From contig NZ_JAKZFS010000003.1 of NCBI RefSeq assembly GCF_022808915.1, positions 62,001 to 126,000 on the forward strand: 64,000 nt of DNA, read 5' to 3'. Below, in pieces: positions 44,682 to 53,238 of this stretch (positions are counted from its first letter, which is position 1; each line of letters opens with the position of its first letter). Position numbers and translations under genes: made by a program. The notes beneath the pieces were generated by a model. That model was not told where the DNA came from, made no database searches, and was given only the letters and a program-made list of their open reading frames with translations. The stretch comes from Fundidesulfovibrio terrae. Its GTDB lineage: Bacteria > Desulfobacterota > Desulfovibrionia > Desulfovibrionales > Desulfovibrionaceae.

Positions 44682-45457
44682 ACATAGCAACGGTCATCGG
44701 TTTCGTCGCGGGCGTCATCATCCTGGGCACGGCGACGTTCTTCGCCACGGACTCGGCCCGGGTGTTCATCAACCTGCCGGGGCTGGCCATCGTCCTGGGG
44801 GGCACCCTGGCCTCCACCTTCATCTGTTTCCCGCTCAAGGAAGTCACCCGGGTCTTCAACATCTTCCTCACGGCCCTGAAGCGCGAGGAACTGCCCATCG
44901 GCAACTACATCGAATCCATCGTGCAGATCGCCCGCGAAGCCTCGGCCAGGGGCAAGGTGCACCTGGAGCGGGCGCTCCCCGGCATCGAGAACGAATTTCT
45001 GCAGAACGCCCTGCAGATGCTGGTGGACGGCTACTCCCGCGACGAGATCAAGGAAATCCTCGAAACGCGCATCGAGCAGACCTATCAGCAGGAGATATCC
45101 TCGGCGGGCATCTACCGCACCATGGCCAAGCTCTCGCCCGCCTACGGGCTCATCGGCACGCTCATCGGCTTCATCGGCCTGATGCAGGCCATGGGCGGCG
45201 GCGGGCTGGCGGCGCTGGGGCAGCACATGGCCGTGGCCCTCACCACCACCCTGTACGGCATCCTGCTCTCCAACCTGATCTTTCTGCCCATCGCGGTGAA
45301 GGTGGAAAAACGCATCGAGGAGCGGGTGCTGCTCATGTGCGTGATCCGCGACGGGGTGCTCTTCATCAAGGACAAGGCCCCGGCGGCCATCGTGCTGGAC
45401 AAGCTCAAGGCGTACCTGCCCCCGAGGCGCTGGGCCTCCATCGGGACGAAGTCCTAG
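44678..45457 (+). CDS. motA: Flagellar stator protein MotA
   Basis: A 259-residue MotA/PomA-type protein with four helices. The N-terminus (IATVIGFVAGVIILGTATFF) and the paired C-terminal helices with SPAYGLIGTLIGFIGLMQAM and ALTTTLYGILLSNLIFLP carry the conserved prolines and glycines. The cytoplasmic loop between helices 2 and 3 has the basic and acidic residues that face the rotor. Length is typical. GTG start at 44678 overlaps the previous stop. It forms the ion channel with MotB. Confidence 0.93.
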   Translation: MNIATVIGFVAGVIILGTATFFATDSARVFINLPGLAIVLGGTLASTFICFPLKEVTRVFNIFLTALKREELPIGNYIESIVQIAREASARGKVHLERALPGIENEFLQNALQMLVDGYSRDEIKEILETRIEQTYQQEISSAGIYRTMAKLSPAYGLIGTLIGFIGLMQAMGGGGLAALGQHMAVALTTTLYGILLSNLIFLPIAVKVEKRIEERVLLMCVIRDGVLFIKDKAPAAIVLDKLKAYLPPRRWASIGTKS

Positions 45458-45493
45458 TCCCGCGTTCTTGAAAACACGGTTGCAAGGCGGCCA

Positions 45494-46318
45494 ATGCTCA
45501 AGCTTTCCCAACTCAGAGGGCGCCTCAAGGAAGAGGACGAGGGGACGTGGTTCATCTCGCTGGCGGACCTGCTCACCCTGCTGCTCTGCTTTTTCGTACT
45601 CATGCTGTCCGTGTCCCAACTGGACCAGGAACGCTACAAGAACGTGGCCAAATCCATGGAGGACGCCCTCAAGGCCGAAAAAGCCAAGCGCGCGTCCACC
45701 CAGAGCCCAAGCCGCCCCATGGGGTTCTCCCTCAACCAGGACGCAAGCTCCAGCGGCCAGCTCTACCCCGTGATCCAGCCCGCCCTGCCCCCGCAGGTCT
45801 ACCAGACGCCTCCGGGCCCGGCCACCCAGCCCCCCATGGAGACAGGAGCGAGCCAGCAGCCCAAGACCCTGGACGAACTGGGAGCGGAACTCGGCCTGCG
45901 CTTCGCCCAGGACCCCTCCGGCGTGCAGGTGGAGAAGCGCGAGGGCGGCTATGCCGTCACCCTCAAGGGCGCCGTGCTCTTCGACCGTGGCAGCGCCGAC
46001 CTGAGCCCCACTTCCACCCATTACCTTGATTCCATCGCCACCTCCCTCAAGGGCACGCCCTACAAGGTGACGGTGGAAGGCCACACCGACAACATCCCCA
46101 TCCAGTCGTTCCTCTACCCCTCCAACTGGGAGCTTTCCGCCGCCAGGGCCTCGCGGGTAGCCCGCTACCTCGTAGACCACGGCGTGACCAAGGAACGCAT
46201 CCAGGTGGCCGGATTCGCCGACACCCGGCCCGTGGCCCCCAACGACTCTCCCCAGGGACAGCCCCTGGCGGATAACCAGGCCCGCAACCGCCGCGTGGTC
46301 GTGCTCATCAACCCCTGA
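45494..46318 (+). CDS. motB: Flagellar stator protein MotB
   Basis: A 274-residue protein. One transmembrane helix near 25-45 carries the ion-binding Asp (SLADLLTLLLCFFVLMLSVS). A Pro/Gln/Ser-rich linker is followed by an OmpA-like peptidoglycan-binding domain (about 160-274) with VEGHTDNIPIQ and NWELSAARASRVARYL. Helix and linker fit MotB, not ExbD/TolR. The stop shares a base with the next start (TGATG). Confidence 0.92.
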   Translation: MLKLSQLRGRLKEEDEGTWFISLADLLTLLLCFFVLMLSVSQLDQERYKNVAKSMEDALKAEKAKRASTQSPSRPMGFSLNQDASSSGQLYPVIQPALPPQVYQTPPGPATQPPMETGASQQPKTLDELGAELGLRFAQDPSGVQVEKREGGYAVTLKGAVLFDRGSADLSPTSTHYLDSIATSLKGTPYKVTVEGHTDNIPIQSFLYPSNWELSAARASRVARYLVDHGVTKERIQVAGFADTRPVAPNDSPQGQPLADNQARNRRVVVLINP

Positions 46319-47130
46319 TGGCATCCGACACCCTGGACCGGGGGAACGAGCCCTCCTCGCACAAGCTCAAGGGGATATTCTCCTCCCCCGCCATGCCCGG
46401 CGAGGCCCCCGACCCCGCCGTGCCCAAGCGGTACTGGTTCGCGCGCCAGATCGACGACATCACCATCAACGCCCAGCTCCTGGACGAGCACTACCTGCCC
46501 ACCCCCCGGCAGCACGTCCTGCCCAAGGACGTATTCCTGGCCGACTTCACCCTGGAGCCGGACCTGGGCTACAAGCTGCTCACCCAGCGGGTGCTCATGG
46601 GAGACTATTTCCGCAACCAGGGCCTCAACGTCGAGGCCAAGATCGAGTACCAGAAGCTTCTGCGCATCGACGAGGAGAACATCCGGGGCAACTTCGGCCT
46701 GGGCCTCGCGTATCTGGCCCTCAATCAGCTGGAAAAGGGGCGCTACGCCTTCGAGAAGCTGGTGGGCATGGAGGAAAGCTTCTCCGCCGAACACAAGCAC
46801 CTCTTCAACGAGTTCGGCATCGCCCTGCGCAAGAAGGGACTCTTCGACGAAGCCCTGGCCTTCTACAACCGGGCCAGGGCGCTCTGCGCCGACGACGAGC
46901 ACCTGCTCTTGAACATCACCCGGGCCTGGTTCGAGAAGGGCGACACGGAAAAAGCCTACGAGAGCCTCAAATCGTGCATCGAGATCAAGCCCGACTTCCG
47001 TGAAGCCCTGGCTTTCCTGGCCTACCTGCGCAAGAACCACATCTTCCCCAAGGATGCCGCCCTGAAAGCCCACTTCGACCGCGAAGTGCTGAAGCGTAGT
47101 GAATTCTCCTCGCTGGTGGGCGAGGACTGA
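46318..47130 (+). CDS. TPR protein at the end of the mot operon
   Basis: A 270-residue cytoplasmic protein translated in coupling with motB (TGATG). The N-terminal 90 residues have no family I recognise (RYWFARQIDDITINAQLLDEHYL). The remainder is tetratricopeptide repeats, including FNEFGIALRKKG, the module shared with 13954-14703 and 49996-51096. Position suggests that it assembles or regulates the stator, but that is inference. Confidence 0.7.
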   Translation: MASDTLDRGNEPSSHKLKGIFSSPAMPGEAPDPAVPKRYWFARQIDDITINAQLLDEHYLPTPRQHVLPKDVFLADFTLEPDLGYKLLTQRVLMGDYFRNQGLNVEAKIEYQKLLRIDEENIRGNFGLGLAYLALNQLEKGRYAFEKLVGMEESFSAEHKHLFNEFGIALRKKGLFDEALAFYNRARALCADDEHLLLNITRAWFEKGDTEKAYESLKSCIEIKPDFREALAFLAYLRKNHIFPKDAALKAHFDREVLKRSEFSSLVGED

Positions 47131-47234
47131 TCGCGCCCCGATCCTTGCCCCTCGCCCCCCGCGCGCGTATACGGTCCTGGTAGGTTCCCGTCTCTCACGC
47201 GCCGGACGGCCATCCAGGGAACCGAGGAGCCGCC

Positions 47235-47876
47235 ATGTCCACCATCCTCTACGTCAAGGCTTCGCCCCGAGGCCCCAGGTCCCATTCCATCGCCGTGGCC
47301 GACGTCTTCCTGGAGGCCCTTCAGGAAAAGATCCCCGAGGCCATCGTCAAAACCAGAAATCTCTTCGAGATGGACCTGCCGGCCTTCGACGGGCCGGTGC
47401 TGCAGGCCAAGTACAATGTCCTGCACGGCCTCACCCACGACCCTGCCCAGCTCAAGGCGTGGCAGGACGTGGCCGCATACGTGGACGAGCTCAAGTCCTG
47501 CGCGGGGCTGGTCATGGCCGTCCCCATGTGGAACTTTTCCATCCCCTACCGCCTGAAGCAGTACATCGATCTGATCGTGCAGCCGGGGGTGTCCTTCGAG
47601 GCGGACGGAAGCGGCGCGCGAGGGCTGATCCCGGACAAGCCGGTGTTCATCGCCTACGCCAGCGGCGGACAATACCCCCCGGGAACGGGAGCGCAGGCCC
47701 TGGACTTCCAAAAACCCTATCTTGAGACGATCCTCAATTATGTCGGCCTCAAAGACATCCGCTCGGTGCGGGTGGAGGCCACCCTGGCGGGCGAGGAGAC
47801 GGTGACGGAGCGCCGCGCGCGGGCCTTCGAGCAGGCCTTGGCCATGGCGGCGGCGTTTTTCGCGACCCGCGGATAG
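47235..47876 (+). CDS. azoR: FMN-dependent NADH-azoreductase/quinone reductase
   Basis: A 213-residue flavodoxin-fold enzyme. KASPRGPRSHSIAVAD near the N-terminus binds FMN phosphate, and AVPMWNFSIPYRLKQYID plus FIAYASGGQY are AzoR hallmarks. It reduces quinones and azo compounds with NADH in two-electron steps. ATG 47235 has GAGGAGCC upstream. It is monocistronic after the mot operon. Confidence 0.88.
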   Translation: MSTILYVKASPRGPRSHSIAVADVFLEALQEKIPEAIVKTRNLFEMDLPAFDGPVLQAKYNVLHGLTHDPAQLKAWQDVAAYVDELKSCAGLVMAVPMWNFSIPYRLKQYIDLIVQPGVSFEADGSGARGLIPDKPVFIAYASGGQYPPGTGAQALDFQKPYLETILNYVGLKDIRSVRVEATLAGEETVTERRARAFEQALAMAAAFFATRG

Positions 47877-48076
47877 CTTCGCAAGCCCCGGCAGGGCCTG
47901 GATGCGTGAGCCGGTCCGACACGCGGTCGGTTCCGCTGCCCGCGCAGGATTCTTCATGCAGTCTCGATCATTCTCGTGCCGTCGCACCCCGTCCGCAGCC
48001 ACTTGCTTGCGGCACGCATCAACTGTATAGAGAACGCGTGATGACCTAGGATGACACTTTTCAGCGGGACTGCGAC

Positions 48077-49834
48077 ATGAAGGGCTACAGGCGACTGCTT
48101 GTCATGGGAATATTGTTCAGCGTTCTCTGGACATCATTCGTCTATTATTTATACAAGAACGCACTGGACTCAGACGAAAGAAACGTCAACGACAACGCCC
48201 TTATCGAAGCCCGCATCGCATACGAGAAGGACATCACCTACCGGCGTTGGGCGGCCCAACTGGGAGGTGTTTACGTCGAGATCACGGATTCGCTGCAACC
48301 CAACCCCTACCTCGACGTTCCTGAGCGCGACGTGGTCACCGATTCAGGAAAACGCCTGACCCTGGTCAATCCCGCCTACATGACGCGCATGGTGCACGGC
48401 CTGATGGAACAATCGAGCGGCGCCAAGGGGCACATAACAAGCCTCAATCCCATCCGCCCCGGCAACGCGCCCAGGCCATGGGAGGCCGAGGCGCTCAGGT
48501 CCTTCGAGCAAGGGGTTCGGGAAACCTACTCCGTCGACCAGGAAAACGGCCAGCCGGTTTTTCGATACATGCACGCAATGGTTACGGAAAAGCCCTGCCT
48601 GAAATGCCACGCCAAGCAAGGGTATCGCGAGGGGGACATCCGGGGAGGAATAAGCGTCACCCTGCCGCTGGGCGGCTACATGGCGTCCCTGGAGAAAAGC
48701 ACTCGGGAGACCTCGCACCGCTACACCATGATTTTCGGGGCGGGCGCCCTGTTCATCCTCATCACGATGAGCGTCCTCGTCCGGCACGAGGTCCTTCGCA
48801 GCAAATCCATGCGCGACATCCGCGAATCGGAGAAGAAAGCCTGGGACAGCGAAAGGCGCTTCAAGGGCATCGTTGAGGGCGCGGGAGACGCCATATACAT
48901 CACCGACATGGCCGGCCGCATCCTCGAGGCCAACGCCGAGGCCGAAAAACAGACCGGATATTCACGCGACGAACTGCTCGCCATGAGCGCCCGCCATCTG
49001 GATACGCTTTTCTCCACTCCCCTGGCCGTGGAGGGCGTCCTCCACGATCTCAGCACCTGCAACAAGGCCTCCTTCGAAACGGTTCACCTGCGCAAGGACG
49101 GGACGGACTTCCCCGTGGATCTGCGCGTGGTGCGCCTGGAATTCGGCGAGGAGACGGTGCTGATCGCCATCGCGCGCGACATAACCGAACGCAAGCTCTC
49201 CGACCACAAGATGGAATCGGCCCTGCGGGAAAAGGAAATCCTGCTGCGGGAGATCCACCACAGGGTCAAGAACAACCTGCAGATCATCTCCAGCCTGCTG
49301 TCCCTGCAAGAGCAGCGTGCGGACAACTCGCCCGCCTCGGACGTCCTCGCGGAGAGCAGGGGCCGCATTGTGGCCATGGCCATGATCCACGAGCAGCTCT
49401 ACATATCGAACGACTTCTCCGAAATCGAGATCGGAAGTTTCCTGCACAGATTTCTGGCCAGCATACGGTCCACCTACAGGAGCAATTCCAACATCCAGAT
49501 CAGGATCGAGGCCTGCTCCGCCACGTTGATGCTCGATCAGGCCATACCGTTCAGCCTCATCCTCAACGAACTGGTCACCAACGCCTTCAAGCACGCTTTT
49601 CCAGGAGGGCGCAGCGGATCGATCGAAATCATCACGCGCCTCGTCGACGGAGATCTGGCATGCACGGTCAAGGACGACGGAGTCGGCCTGCCCGCGAGCT
49701 TCTCCCTGCCGGAAACCACGACCCTTGGGTTGCAGATCGTGTATCTGCTGGTGAACCAGTTGCGCGGTGAAATAACGGTGGAGTCGTCCGGCGGGGCGCG
49801 TTTCGAACTGCGCATCCCGTTGAAGAAGAGATAG
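48077..49834 (+). CDS. Tll0287-like heme-sensor HWE/HisKA_2 kinase
   Basis: A 585-residue membrane kinase. A helix at 6-26 is followed by a periplasmic Tll0287-like domain with a c-type heme motif, CLKCH at 174-178, and a second helix at about 217-237. A PAS domain (about 265-375) precedes a HisKA_2 dimerisation domain with EIHHRVKNNLQIISSLLSLQ, and a HATPase with NELVTNAFKHAF and DDGVGLPASF. The heme motif suggests redox, NO or oxygen sensing. No response regulator is adjacent; CheY-like 52026-52424 is a possible partner. Confidence 0.86.
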   Translation: MKGYRRLLVMGILFSVLWTSFVYYLYKNALDSDERNVNDNALIEARIAYEKDITYRRWAAQLGGVYVEITDSLQPNPYLDVPERDVVTDSGKRLTLVNPAYMTRMVHGLMEQSSGAKGHITSLNPIRPGNAPRPWEAEALRSFEQGVRETYSVDQENGQPVFRYMHAMVTEKPCLKCHAKQGYREGDIRGGISVTLPLGGYMASLEKSTRETSHRYTMIFGAGALFILITMSVLVRHEVLRSKSMRDIRESEKKAWDSERRFKGIVEGAGDAIYITDMAGRILEANAEAEKQTGYSRDELLAMSARHLDTLFSTPLAVEGVLHDLSTCNKASFETVHLRKDGTDFPVDLRVVRLEFGEETVLIAIARDITERKLSDHKMESALREKEILLREIHHRVKNNLQIISSLLSLQEQRADNSPASDVLAESRGRIVAMAMIHEQLYISNDFSEIEIGSFLHRFLASIRSTYRSNSNIQIRIEACSATLMLDQAIPFSLILNELVTNAFKHAFPGGRSGSIEIITRLVDGDLACTVKDDGVGLPASFSLPETTTLGLQIVYLLVNQLRGEITVESSGGARFELRIPLKKR

Positions 49835-49891
49835 CCAGCCAACGCTGACGGCCGAGACGCTGCGGAGAAGACGCCCGCGGCCCCGGCGCCG

Positions 49892-49998
49892 AGTGTCGCG
49901 TCCCTGAAAAACATGAATATGTTTTTAGGGATAAAAATAATAATTTCTACTTGTTGCCCTCAAGATAAATGTACATTTATCTTGAGGGCGCCACACTA
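49892..49998 (-). repeat. Two-hairpin TA-bounded element, copy B
   Basis: A 107-base element. Read on the minus strand it starts TAGTGTGGCGCCCTCAA and ends CGCGACACT. It has a first hairpin with 15-base arms (CCCTCAAGATAAATG and its complement, two-base loop), an AT-rich linker AAATTATTATTTTT, and a second hairpin of about 11 bases. It is the fuller copy of the element at 3223-3303. Its first three bases are the stop codon of the REC-TPR gene. One border reads TC rather than TA. Confidence 0.75.
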
Positions 49999-51096
49999 GA
50001 TATCCTGCATGCTGTCCAGCGTCCCCGAGGACGGCGGCCCGCCGGGCATGGCCGCGCCCTTGGGCGGCTTGAACTCGCGCCCGAACAGCTTCAGGTGGAG
50101 CTTGAGCCCCTCGGTGAAGTTGGAATTGATCCACAGGGCCTTGAGCAGGGCGTCCTGCGCCCCCTTGTTGTCGCCCATGAAGAACTGGGCCTTGGCCATG
50201 TTGAAGTGGATGTTCTCGTCGTCCGGGGTGAGCTCCAGGGCCTGGCGGTAGGCGTGCAGGGCGCCCGGCAGGTCCCCCTCCTTCCTGAGCTTGACGCCCA
50301 GCGAGTTGAAGGGGTTGGGGCTGGCGGCGTCGTACTTGAGGACCTCGATGAAGAGTTCCTTGGTCTCCTCCAGGCGGTTGAAATGGGCGAAGGTCTCGGC
50401 GGCCTTCTGGAGGTAGTTCTTGTAGCCCTCCAGGTCGCCCTTGCCCTTGTAGGCCTCGGCCAGGCCCTTGTAGGCCTCGGCGTAGAGCTCGTTTATCTTC
50501 ACGGCCTTCTTGAAGGCGATGATGGCCTGTCCGTACTTGAGCTTCACCAGATACTTGCAGCCCATGTCGTAGTATTTCTGGGCTTGGTTGTCCTCGCTGA
50601 CCAGCTCCTCGAAGGCCTCGATGGCGTCCTCGTACTTTCCGGCCGCCAGCAAGCGCTTGCCTTCGCTCAACTGGGCGTGTTCGATCTCCACGAGCCTGTC
50701 GATCTTGAGCGCACGCAGCATGTGGCGCTGGAAGGTCTCCACGGAATAGGGGCGCAGCACGTAGCCGTCCACTCCGGCGGCGATGGCCTCGAGCACGCGG
50801 TCCTTCTGGCCGTCGCCCGTGACCATGACCACGGGCGTATCTTTGAGATTCATGTTCAGGCGCAGAAGCTTCAGGAACTTCACCCCGTCCATGTCGGCCA
50901 GCTGCGAGTCGAGCACCACCAGATCCACGTCCTGCGCGCCCAGGAAATCAATGGCCTCCGAACCGGAAGAGAACTGCTGGATCATGCCCGCCCGGAGTTG
51001 CTTGACGCACTGGCGGTCACGCCGGGAATGCTCCTCCACTCCGGTGACGATGGCCACGACATCCAGCCTGACCGAGGATGCGCCGATTTCCTGCAC
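49996..51096 (-). CDS. REC domain plus TPR protein
   Basis: A 366-residue protein. The N-terminal receiver-like domain (about 10-135) has the Asp in VVLDSQLADMDG and a VTGDG loop. The second acidic residue of the phosphorylation pocket is weak (VTGVEEHSRR). The C-terminal 230 residues are tetratricopeptide repeats ending with FNSLGVKLRKEG...DDENIHFNMAKAQF, the shared module. GTG 51096 is supported by CGGAG six bases upstream. The stop TAG is the first three bases of element copy B. It probably acts as an adaptor in a signalling pathway. Confidence 0.8.
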   Translation of the reverse strand: MQEIGASSVRLDVVAIVTGVEEHSRRDRQCVKQLRAGMIQQFSSGSEAIDFLGAQDVDLVVLDSQLADMDGVKFLKLLRLNMNLKDTPVVMVTGDGQKDRVLEAIAAGVDGYVLRPYSVETFQRHMLRALKIDRLVEIEHAQLSEGKRLLAAGKYEDAIEAFEELVSEDNQAQKYYDMGCKYLVKLKYGQAIIAFKKAVKINELYAEAYKGLAEAYKGKGDLEGYKNYLQKAAETFAHFNRLEETKELFIEVLKYDAASPNPFNSLGVKLRKEGDLPGALHAYRQALELTPDDENIHFNMAKAQFFMGDNKGAQDALLKALWINSNFTEGLKLHLKLFGREFKPPKGAAMPGGPPSSGTLDSMQDI

Positions 51097-51134
51097 GAAT
51101 GGCTCCGGTATCTCGAGGGTTGCGGCAGAGAAAC

Positions 51135-51896
51135 CTACCGATTCAAGACATCATAGATGCTGTCTTCGAGTTGCGTCAACTCCGGGGTGCTGGGCAACAG
51201 GCCGAAAAGCTCCTTCACGTGTCCCCTTTCCAGAAACGCCCGGCGCGAAGGCGCGAAATTGAGGTCGAACACCCAGCTCAAAAGCAGCAGCTTGAAGTCG
51301 TTCTCGTAGCGCATGAGCGAGTAGTCTCCGATGCGCCCGGCACGTATCTGCGCAACGATCTCGCCGGAATAGCGGTCGGGCTCGTCGGCCATGTGCAGCA
51401 CAACCACGTCGGAGCGCTTGCCACCGGGACGCAGGTGCTCGAGCATGATGTTCACGATGTCCAGCTTGTCGCTGTCGCGCACGATGCGCGTGACGGTGTC
51501 CAGTCCGGCGGAGAGGCGGCCCGGAACCGCGCGCCGGTTGTGCATGGCCACCGCCCCCAGAACCAGGACGCGCAGGTCCGGATCGAGCGGAGCAAGCACC
51601 CCGCCAGCCCGGAGCGACCGCACGCCCAGCAGGGCGTGGTTGGTGGACAGGCCGTCCCGGAACGTCTTGAAGTCGCGGTATTGCGGGAAGCGCCCGGCGT
51701 CGTGGAACAGGGCCGCCAGGTGCGCCGCCTCGGCCAGGCGCGGGGCGATGTCCAGGGCGGACGTGATGGCGCGCGCCTCGGCCAGGACGTTGAGGGAATG
51801 GCGTTTCTTGAGTTCGATGTGCGAATCGTCCTCGGCGTCGCCGGTCAGAAAGCCTCGGACGTGCTCCTCGAACCAGGAAATGTGCGCTGTAAGCAC
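51135..51896 (-). CDS. HD-domain hydrolase family protein
   Basis: A 253-residue protein. The metal-binding HD pair is in LAALFHDAGRFPQYRD, with the preceding His in KKRHSLNVL and the later Asp in VRDSDKLDIVN. The pattern fits an HD phosphohydrolase of unknown substrate. GTG 51896 is chosen because AAGGGG precedes it by five bases; a longer frame from 51962 lacks one. It lies just upstream of the REC-TPR gene on the same strand. Confidence 0.75.
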   Translation of the reverse strand: MLTAHISWFEEHVRGFLTGDAEDDSHIELKKRHSLNVLAEARAITSALDIAPRLAEAAHLAALFHDAGRFPQYRDFKTFRDGLSTNHALLGVRSLRAGGVLAPLDPDLRVLVLGAVAMHNRRAVPGRLSAGLDTVTRIVRDSDKLDIVNIMLEHLRPGGKRSDVVVLHMADEPDRYSGEIVAQIRAGRIGDYSLMRYENDFKLLLLSWVFDLNFAPSRRAFLERGHVKELFGLLPSTPELTQLEDSIYDVLNR

Positions 51897-52025
51897 GTGA
51901 GCCCCTTGTGAGTGTTCTTGGCGGGCATCACTGCCCCAACCGGCGCATCTTATCAAGACCAAACCCTTGTCTCAGAGGTGCTTTCCCGGTATGGGAGTGA
52001 TGATGCCCAATGCTGGAGGGAGTAC

Positions 52026-52424
52026 ATGAAAGCGCTCGTGGTTGAAGACGATTTCGCCAGCAGGAAACTCCTGCAGAAAATCCTGGCCCCATACGGAGAG
52101 GTGGATATCGCGGTCAACGGTGTGGAGGCCATCGACGCCTTTTCCAGGGCGCTGGACGAAAACGCCCCCTACGAGCTGATCTGCATGGACATCATGATGC
52201 CGGAGATGGACGGCCAGGCCGCGCTCAAACGCATCCGGGAAATCGAGCGGTCAAAGGACATCCCCCCGGTCCAGGAAGCCAAGGTCATCATGACCACCGC
52301 CCTGGACGACCCCAAGAACGTCGTGGAAGCCTACTACAAGGGCGGGGCCACGTCCTACGTACCCAAACCCATCGACAAGCAGATGCTCCTGCACCTGCTC
52401 AAGAACCTGAGCCTGATCTCCTGA
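52026..52424 (+). CDS. CheY-like single-domain response regulator
   Basis: A 132-residue receiver domain: acidic pair EDD (8-10), phospho-acceptor Asp in ICMDIMMPEMDG, Thr in MTTALDD and Lys in VPKPIDK. Output domain is absent. The start ATG 52026 has GGAGG upstream. The stop overlaps the start of the Tim44-like gene (TGATG), so the two are translated in coupling. It could act in chemotaxis or in a phosphorelay from one of the orphan kinases in this window. Confidence 0.87.
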   Translation: MKALVVEDDFASRKLLQKILAPYGEVDIAVNGVEAIDAFSRALDENAPYELICMDIMMPEMDGQAALKRIREIERSKDIPPVQEAKVIMTTALDDPKNVVEAYYKGGATSYVPKPIDKQMLLHLLKNLSLIS

Positions 52425-53140
52425 TGAAAACGCTCCTTATCCTGGCCGCGTTCGCGCTCGCCCGGACCGCTTGCGACGCCTTGGCGGCGGATACGGCCCT
52501 GGCCCAGACCGGGCCGGGGTTCGGCATGCTGGACATCGTCTTCCTGGCCATCGCCGGATACGTGGTCTGGCGCATCATTTCCCACGTGGCGGGGCGCAAG
52601 CCGGGCGGCGACGAGGACGACAAAACCCACGATGTGCCCCCCGAAGACCGCGACGACCAGGACGGCGGCGACCGGCGCAGCCGCACCGCCCAGGCCGCCT
52701 GGGAATACCTCACCGGCGAGAAGGGCCCCGACCTCCACCCCGAGGCCGAACACGCCCCGGACGAGCCCGGCACCTTCAACGAACGCGAATTCCTGCGCGG
52801 GGCCAAGATGATCTACGGGCGCATCCGCCAGTCGCTGGCCATGCGCAATCTGGCCGACCTGCGCCAGTTCGCCGCCCCGGACATGATGCGCGAGTTCGAG
52901 CAGATCGCGAATGATAAGCCCGACCGGGAAACCCTGGTGGTGATGCTTGTCGAGGCCCGCGTGACGGACCTCAAGCGCGACGGCAAACGCACCGAGGTCG
53001 AGGTGGCCTACGACGCCACCATAAGCGACGATCCCAGGACCAACGCATCCCGCAGGGTCAGCGAGGTGTGGCGCTTCAGCCGCGACGAGACCGTGGCGGA
53101 CGCCAAGTGGCTCCTGGAGAGCATTGAAGCGACGCAATAG
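52424..53140 (+). CDS. Tim44-like domain protein
   Basis: A 238-residue protein. An N-terminal signal-like stretch is followed by a second hydrophobic segment (about 35-56) and a linker rich in Asp, Glu and Arg. The C-terminal 130 residues match the Tim44-like domain in pattern (FLRGAKMIYGRIRQSLAMRNLADLRQF, VEARVTDLKRDG, RVSEVWRFSRD). Bacterial Tim44-like proteins are membrane-associated and of unknown function. The tight coupling to a CheY-like gene is unusual. Confidence 0.75.
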   Translation: MKTLLILAAFALARTACDALAADTALAQTGPGFGMLDIVFLAIAGYVVWRIISHVAGRKPGGDEDDKTHDVPPEDRDDQDGGDRRSRTAQAAWEYLTGEKGPDLHPEAEHAPDEPGTFNEREFLRGAKMIYGRIRQSLAMRNLADLRQFAAPDMMREFEQIANDKPDRETLVVMLVEARVTDLKRDGKRTEVEVAYDATISDDPRTNASRRVSEVWRFSRDETVADAKWLLESIEATQ

Positions 53141-53188
53141 GCGGCCCTGGGCGCGGCGCAGCCGCGCCCGATTCCGACGATCCTTCCG

Positions 53189-53217
53189 GCGGGGCCTCTG
53201 AGCCCCGCTTTTGTTTT
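53189..53217 (+). terminator. Intrinsic terminator after Tim44-like gene
   Basis: GCGGGGC and GCCCCGC with a CTCTGA loop, followed by TTTTGTTTT and more T-rich sequence. Confidence 0.9.
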
Positions 53218-53238
53218 CTCTTTTTTTCCCTCACCGCG

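Noticed and set aside
44678-46318. ExbB/ExbD or TolQ/TolR identity for the motA/motB pair
   Set aside because: The four-helix topology, the SPAYGLIGT segment and the OmpA-like domain after the single helix fit MotA/MotB; TolR and ExbD lack an OmpA domain.
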